9,747 bases of DNA, from positions 1-9,747 of the forward strand of contig NZ_CALEDC010000100.1 of the NCBI RefSeq assembly GCF_937949835.1. Direction: 5' to 3'. Source of the stretch: an uncultured Campylobacter sp. (GTDB lineage: Bacteria; Campylobacterota; Campylobacteria; Campylobacterales; Campylobacteraceae). The notes under the pieces were generated by a model. That model worked only from the letters and a program-made list of their open reading frames with translations. It was not told where the DNA came from and made no database searches. This document shows, in pieces, positions 6,633-9,747 of this stretch. Each line of letters begins with the position of its first letter. Position 1 is the first letter of the stretch. The position numbers were made by a program, and so were the translations under genes.

Positions 6633-6689
6633 AACGCCACAAAATTTTAAAATTTAAACTCTGCAAAATTTAAAAACGAGAGGACTTTA

Positions 6690-6794
6690 ATGCGATCAAA
6701 GCAGGCTTGCGCCGCAAAATTTCAAATTTTAAATCGCAAAGCGGGATTTAGTGCGGATTTTGATAAATTAAGGAGAAAATATGAGCGAAAATGA
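6690..6794 (+). CDS. Possible 34-aa leader ORF overlapping oorD
   Basis: An ATG at 6690 is preceded by GAGAGGA (6678-6684) at a 5-nt gap, as good a ribosome binding site as any in the window. It opens a 34-codon frame ending at TGA 6792-6794, beginning MRSKQACAAK and ending LRRKYERK. The product is strongly basic with one cysteine (residue 7) and has no recognisable domain. The last 14 nt overlap the start of oorD in another frame, and the oorD ribosome binding site lies inside it. Ribosomes finishing this frame would stop 11 nt past the oorD ATG, an arrangement compatible with translational coupling or leader-peptide control. It could equally be a chance frame; codon use is not informative at this length. 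Confidence 0.35.
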   Translation: MRSKQACAAKFQILNRKAGFSADFDKLRRKYERK

Positions 6795-7092
6795 GAGCCA
6801 GCGCGCCGTCTGGACGGATGAGAGCCGCTGTAAGGCGTGCAACATCTGCGTAAGCGTCTGTCCTAGCGGCGCGATCGCGATGAGACAGGACGAGGGCGCC
6901 GTGCAGGGCATGATGATCGACGTGGTGGATGAGGGCGCCTGTATCGGCTGTAGGGAGTGCGAGTTGCACTGCCCTGATTTTGCGATTTTCGTTGCGCCCA
7001 AAGGCTTTAAATTCGCTCGTCTAAGCTCGCAGGCTAGAGAGATGGCAGAAAAAATCAAAAATAATAATTTTATGAAACCCAAGGACGCATAA
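6781..7092 (+). CDS. oorD: OorD, ferredoxin-like delta subunit of 2-oxoglutarate:acceptor oxidoreductase
   Basis: A 103-aa iron-sulfur subunit that passes electrons from the catalytic alpha/beta core of the 2-oxoglutarate oxidoreductase to the outside acceptor. Two classical 4Fe-4S motifs are visible. The first is C17, C20, C23, C27-P (CKACNICVSVCP) and the second is C54, C57, C60, C64-P (CIGCRECELHCP), so two low-potential clusters are expected. The tail after residue 75 is short, charged and without motif. Start: ATG 6781 with AAGGAG (6770-6775) 5 nt before it. The stop TAA overlaps the oorA ATG by one base (TAATG), typical of coupled subunits. First gene of the oorDABC operon, the same order as in C. 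jejuni and H. pylori. Confidence 0.92.
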   Translation: MSENESQRAVWTDESRCKACNICVSVCPSGAIAMRQDEGAVQGMMIDVVDEGACIGCRECELHCPDFAIFVAPKGFKFARLSSQAREMAEKIKNNNFMKPKDA

Positions 7093-8213
7093 TGAGAGAG
7101 GTAATTTCCACAGGCAACGCCTTAATTGCGCGTGCGGCGATTGATTGCGGCTGTAATTTTTTCGGCGGCTACCCGATCACGCCGAGCAGCGAGATCGCGC
7201 ACGAGATGAGTCGCTTGCTACCTAAGGTCGGAGGCAAATTTATCCAGATGGAAGATGAAATTTCGGGCATTTCGGTAGCTTTGGGCGCGTCGATGAGCGG
7301 TGCAAAGGCGATGACGGCAAGCTCCGGTCCTGGAATTTCGCTAAAATCAGAGCAGATTGGGCTTGGCTTTATCGCTGAAATTCCGCTTTTAATCGTAAAT
7401 GTTATGCGTGGAGGTCCTAGTACAGGGCTTCCTACGCGAGTGGCGCAGGGCGATATTTTGCAAGCTCGCAACCCCACTCACGGCGATTTTCAAAGCATCG
7501 CGCTGTGTCCGGGCTCGCTAAAGGAGGCTTACACGCAGACCGTGCGCGCCTTCAATCTAGCCGAGCGGTTTATGACGCCGGTATTTTTGCTACTTGATGA
7601 GACGCTTGGGCATATGCAGGCTAAGGCGGTGCTGCCTGAAATTTCGGATCTAAAAATCGAGCGTAGGGCGGAATTTAAAGGCAGTCCGAAAGATTATGAG
7701 CCTTACGATGCTGCGCCCGATAAGCCTGCGGTGCTAAATCCCTTTTTTAGGGGATATCACTATCACATAACGGGGCTGCATCACGGCGCGAAGGGCTTTC
7801 CGACCGAAAACGAGCAGATCGTGGATCACTCTATAAAAAGGCTTTTTAATAAAATTTCGGCGCATGAAGATGAGATCGTGCAATACGAGGAATTTATGCT
7901 AGATGACGCTGATGCTTGCATCATCGCCTATGGCAGCGTTAGCTTAGCAGCAAAAGACGCGATTTTAAAGCTACGAGGGCAAGGCGTGCGTGTGGGGCTT
8001 TTCCGCCCGATCACGCTGTGGCCAAGCCCAGCGCGCAAGCTAAGGGAGCTAGGGGAGAGATTTAATAAAATTTTGATCGCCGAGCTAAATTTAGGGCAGT
8101 ATCTGCTAGAGGTGCAGCGTGCTTGCTTGAGGGATGATTTTAAGACGCTTCTTAAGGCAAACGGCAGACCGATCAGCCCTAGCGAGATTATCGAGAAAGT
8201 AAAGGAGCTTTAA
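7092..8213 (+). CDS. oorA: OorA, alpha subunit of 2-oxoglutarate:acceptor oxidoreductase
   Basis: This 373-aa subunit forms the substrate site of the complex together with OorB and helps hold thiamine diphosphate. Complex reaction: 2-oxoglutarate + CoA + oxidised carrier gives succinyl-CoA + CO2 + reduced carrier. The N-terminal pyruvate:ferredoxin-oxidoreductase domain I contains the family signature GGYPITPSSEIA (25-36), in which YPITP contacts the 2-oxo acid. It also contains QMEDEISGISVALGAS (52-67), SSGPGISLKSE (77-87) and RGGPSTGLPT (106-115). The C-terminal transketolase-like domain begins near residue 270 and includes AYGSVS (279-284) and FRPITLWP (304-311). A YHYHITGLHH stretch (222-231) lies in the linker. 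AAGGA (7081-7085) lies 6 nt upstream, inside oorD. The operon context decides for 2-oxoglutarate rather than pyruvate or another 2-oxo acid; the sequence alone would not. Confidence 0.92.
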   Translation: MREVISTGNALIARAAIDCGCNFFGGYPITPSSEIAHEMSRLLPKVGGKFIQMEDEISGISVALGASMSGAKAMTASSGPGISLKSEQIGLGFIAEIPLLIVNVMRGGPSTGLPTRVAQGDILQARNPTHGDFQSIALCPGSLKEAYTQTVRAFNLAERFMTPVFLLLDETLGHMQAKAVLPEISDLKIERRAEFKGSPKDYEPYDAAPDKPAVLNPFFRGYHYHITGLHHGAKGFPTENEQIVDHSIKRLFNKISAHEDEIVQYEEFMLDDADACIIAYGSVSLAAKDAILKLRGQGVRVGLFRPITLWPSPARKLRELGERFNKILIAELNLGQYLLEVQRACLRDDFKTLLKANGRPISPSEIIEKVKEL

Positions 8214-9059
8214 ATGGCGTTTGATTACGATAAATATCTAAGAACGGACAAGATGCCTACGCTTTGGTGCTGGGGCTGCGGCGACGGAGTGATCTTAAAA
8301 GCGATCATCCGCGCGATTGACCGCATAGGCTGGAGTATGGACGATGTGTGCGTGGTAAGCGGTATCGGCTGTAGCGGCAGGATGTCGAGTTACATAGACT
8401 GCAATACCGTCCATACGACGCACGGACGCGCGATAGCTTATGCTACGGGTATCAAGCTTGCAAATCCAGGCAAACACGTAATAGTAGTCACTGGCGATGG
8501 CGATGGGCTTGCGATAGGGGGCAATCACACGATCCATGGATGCCGCCGCAATATCGATCTAAATCATATCTTAGTAAACAATTTCATCTACGGGCTTACA
8601 AACTCGCAGACGAGCCCTACGACGCCGCGCGGGTTTTGGACGGTTACGGCGCAATACGGCAATGTCGATCCCAGCTTTGATGCGGCAAAGCTTGCGATTG
8701 CCGCTGGGGCAACTTTTGTTGGACGCGAGAGCGTGACAAATCCCGAAAAAATCGAGCGACTTTTGGCTAAGGGCTTTGAGCACGAGGGTTATAGTTTTTT
8801 TGATATTTTTAGTAACTGCCACGTAAATTTGGGTCGTAAAAATAAAATGAGCGAGGCGGTACAAATGCTAAAGTGGCTTGATTCGCGCACGATTTCTAAA
8901 GCAAAATTTGACGCTCTTAGCGAGGATGAGCGAGCGGGGCTATTTCCGCTTGGAGTTTTGCACGAAGATAATGAGCGCACCGAATACACAAAGGCGTATC
9001 AAAAAGTGATAGACGCGGCACAAAGCGGCGAAGCGATAAATTTTGAAGGACTAAGATGA
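8214..9059 (+). CDS. oorB: OorB, thiamine-diphosphate-binding beta subunit of 2-oxoglutarate:acceptor oxidoreductase
   Basis: A 281-aa catalytic subunit that binds thiamine diphosphate and one 4Fe-4S cluster. The cofactor motif is GDGDGLAIGGNH (95-105) with N122-N123 and YGLT (126-129), where the acidic residue and asparagine coordinate the metal. Four cysteines fit the cluster-ligand spacing of related 2-oxoacid oxidoreductase beta subunits: C19 and C22 (WCWGCG), C53 (GIGCSG) and C202 (SNCHVNLG). Further family features are HTTHGRAIAYATGIKLA (67-83) and NSQTSPTTPRG (130-140). The start codon directly follows the oorA stop with no gap, and AAAGGAG (8201-8207) in the end of oorA serves as its ribosome binding site. 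The stop overlaps the oorC start as ATGA. Identification is firm. Confidence 0.93.
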   Translation: MAFDYDKYLRTDKMPTLWCWGCGDGVILKAIIRAIDRIGWSMDDVCVVSGIGCSGRMSSYIDCNTVHTTHGRAIAYATGIKLANPGKHVIVVTGDGDGLAIGGNHTIHGCRRNIDLNHILVNNFIYGLTNSQTSPTTPRGFWTVTAQYGNVDPSFDAAKLAIAAGATFVGRESVTNPEKIERLLAKGFEHEGYSFFDIFSNCHVNLGRKNKMSEAVQMLKWLDSRTISKAKFDALSEDERAGLFPLGVLHEDNERTEYTKAYQKVIDAAQSGEAINFEGLR

Positions 9060-9604
9060 ATCAGTTAAGATTTGTGGGAGTGGGCGGTCAAGGCGTGATT
9101 TTAGCAGGTGAAATTCTAGCTGCGGCAAAGATCGCACACGGCGGCTATGGAATCAAGGCATCTACGTATACCTCTCAGGTACGTGGTGGGCCTACGAAAG
9201 TGGATATTATCTTAAGTGATGAAGAAATTCTATATCCTTACGCGAGCGAGGGCGAGATCGATTTTATGCTCGCAACAGCGCAGAGCAGCTACGATGCTTT
9301 CAAAAGCGGCGTGAAAAAAGGCGGCGTGATCGTAATCGAGCCGAATTTAGTAACGCCGAGCGATGAGGATAGGGCAAGCTTTAAAATTTATGAAATTCCA
9401 ATCATTACCATCGCAAAATACGAAGTTGGAAATGTCATCACCCAAAGTGTCGTGGCCCTAGCGATCGCAGTAGAGCTTAGCCGCTGTATGGACTCAGGGC
9501 TAGTAAAAGAGCAAATGCTCCGCTCTGTGCCCGAAAAGACCCGTGCGCTAAATGAAAAGGCGTATGATTTGGGGATGAAATACGCGAGAGAGGTTTTAGA
9601 TTGA
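9056..9604 (+). CDS. oorC: OorC, gamma subunit of 2-oxoglutarate:acceptor oxidoreductase
   Basis: A 182-aa subunit of the pyruvate/ketoisovalerate oxidoreductase gamma family, a structural domain needed for the assembled complex and CoA handling. The N-terminus has the expected glycine-rich strand-turn GVGGQGVILAGEILA (8-22), followed by TYTSQVRGGPTKVDIILS (37-54), the gamma-subunit signature, and EIDFMLA (67-73). Length matches the family (about 180-190 aa). Its ATG lies within the ATGA junction with oorB, so its translation should be coupled. It is the last gene of the operon; only AT-rich noncoding DNA follows to the window end. Confidence 0.92.
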   Translation: MNQLRFVGVGGQGVILAGEILAAAKIAHGGYGIKASTYTSQVRGGPTKVDIILSDEEILYPYASEGEIDFMLATAQSSYDAFKSGVKKGGVIVIEPNLVTPSDEDRASFKIYEIPIITIAKYEVGNVITQSVVALAIAVELSRCMDSGLVKEQMLRSVPEKTRALNEKAYDLGMKYAREVLD

Positions 9605-9747
9605 ATTTAAAGACTTCATATAAAATTTATGATTAACCGCAAGAGTAAAATTTAAAAATTTTTATAGGTAAGATATAAAGTTTCTAGATTAGAATTTCAA
9701 AATTATATAGCCAACTGCTTACATTATTTTTTGATGGGTTGTACTAA
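9605..9747. other. AT-rich tail after oorC, no gene seen
   Basis: Stop codons interrupt every frame. A weak A/T-only inverted repeat (AAAATTT 9647-9653 against AAATTTT 9656-9662) and a small one, TTCTA-GAT-TAGAA, near 9680-9695 are the only structures. Neither is a convincing terminator, so the end of the oor transcript may lie here or beyond the window. Confidence 0.45.

Larger units (their letters stand above)
6387..6689. other. AT-rich spacer between mdh and the oor operon
   Basis: There is no gene of useful length in this stretch. It is built from loosely repeated units of about 30 nt that alternate a short G/C-containing word (GCGCAG, GCAGCG, GCTGCG) with AATTTTA/TAAAATTTT runs. The clearest pair is at 6504-6530 and 6603-6632, both reading CGCAGAATTTT, a short variable part, then GTAAAATTTT. 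It occupies the place where C. jejuni has sucC and sucD. No recognisable remnant of either protein can be read here. A promoter for oorDABC is expected in this stretch, but no single -10 stands out from the A/T background. Confidence 0.6.

Noticed and set aside
6387..6689. CRISPR-like array in the mdh-oorD spacer
   Set aside because: The repeated units are imperfect, vary in length and spacing, and have no unique spacers or cas genes nearby.
9646..9664. Rho-independent terminator after oorC
   Set aside because: The stem is only A/T pairs with a 2-nt nominal loop and no G/C core, so it is indistinguishable from background words.

Overview
The window looks like a chromosomal segment of a Campylobacter with relatively high GC content. 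The evidence is a XerH-type single-chain recombinase, a complete oorDABC 2-oxoglutarate oxidoreductase operon next to a divergent, short malate dehydrogenase, and coding DNA of about half G+C interrupted by very AT-rich spacers full of AAATTTT words. That contrast fits the oral Campylobacter species (the gracilis, rectus, showae, curvus group) better than C. jejuni. The species is inferred and not proven here.

Layout. Positions 1-668 hold no convincing gene. On the minus strand, 4315 down to 669 carries a two-gene unit: a large AsmA/YhdP-like envelope protein (862 aa from the preferred ATG), whose stop codon overlaps the start of xerH (353 aa) in an ATGA junction. Divergently, a plus-strand promoter near 4415 drives mltG (4446-5396). 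A 108-nt spacer with two overlapping inverted repeats leads to mdh (5505-6386). An AT-rich spacer of about 400 nt follows, ending in a possible 34-codon leader ORF that overlaps the start of oorD. Then comes oorD-oorA-oorB-oorC (6781-9604), packed with 1-4 nt overlaps or no gap. The last 143 nt are noncoding.

How the genes work together. MDH interconverts malate and oxaloacetate. OorDABC converts 2-oxoglutarate to succinyl-CoA, passing electrons to a low-potential carrier rather than NAD, which is the usual citric-acid-cycle design in Campylobacter and Helicobacter. MltG cleaves nascent peptidoglycan glycan strands, the AsmA-like protein probably acts in the periplasm between the two membranes, and XerH resolves chromosome dimers at cell division.

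Most of the window is ordinary core genome. No new defence or mobile system was found. The points most worth a second look are the lack of sucCD between mdh and oorD (present there in C. jejuni), the possible leader ORF in front of oorD, a degenerate repeat shared by the two long spacers, and the mutually exclusive hairpins after mltG.
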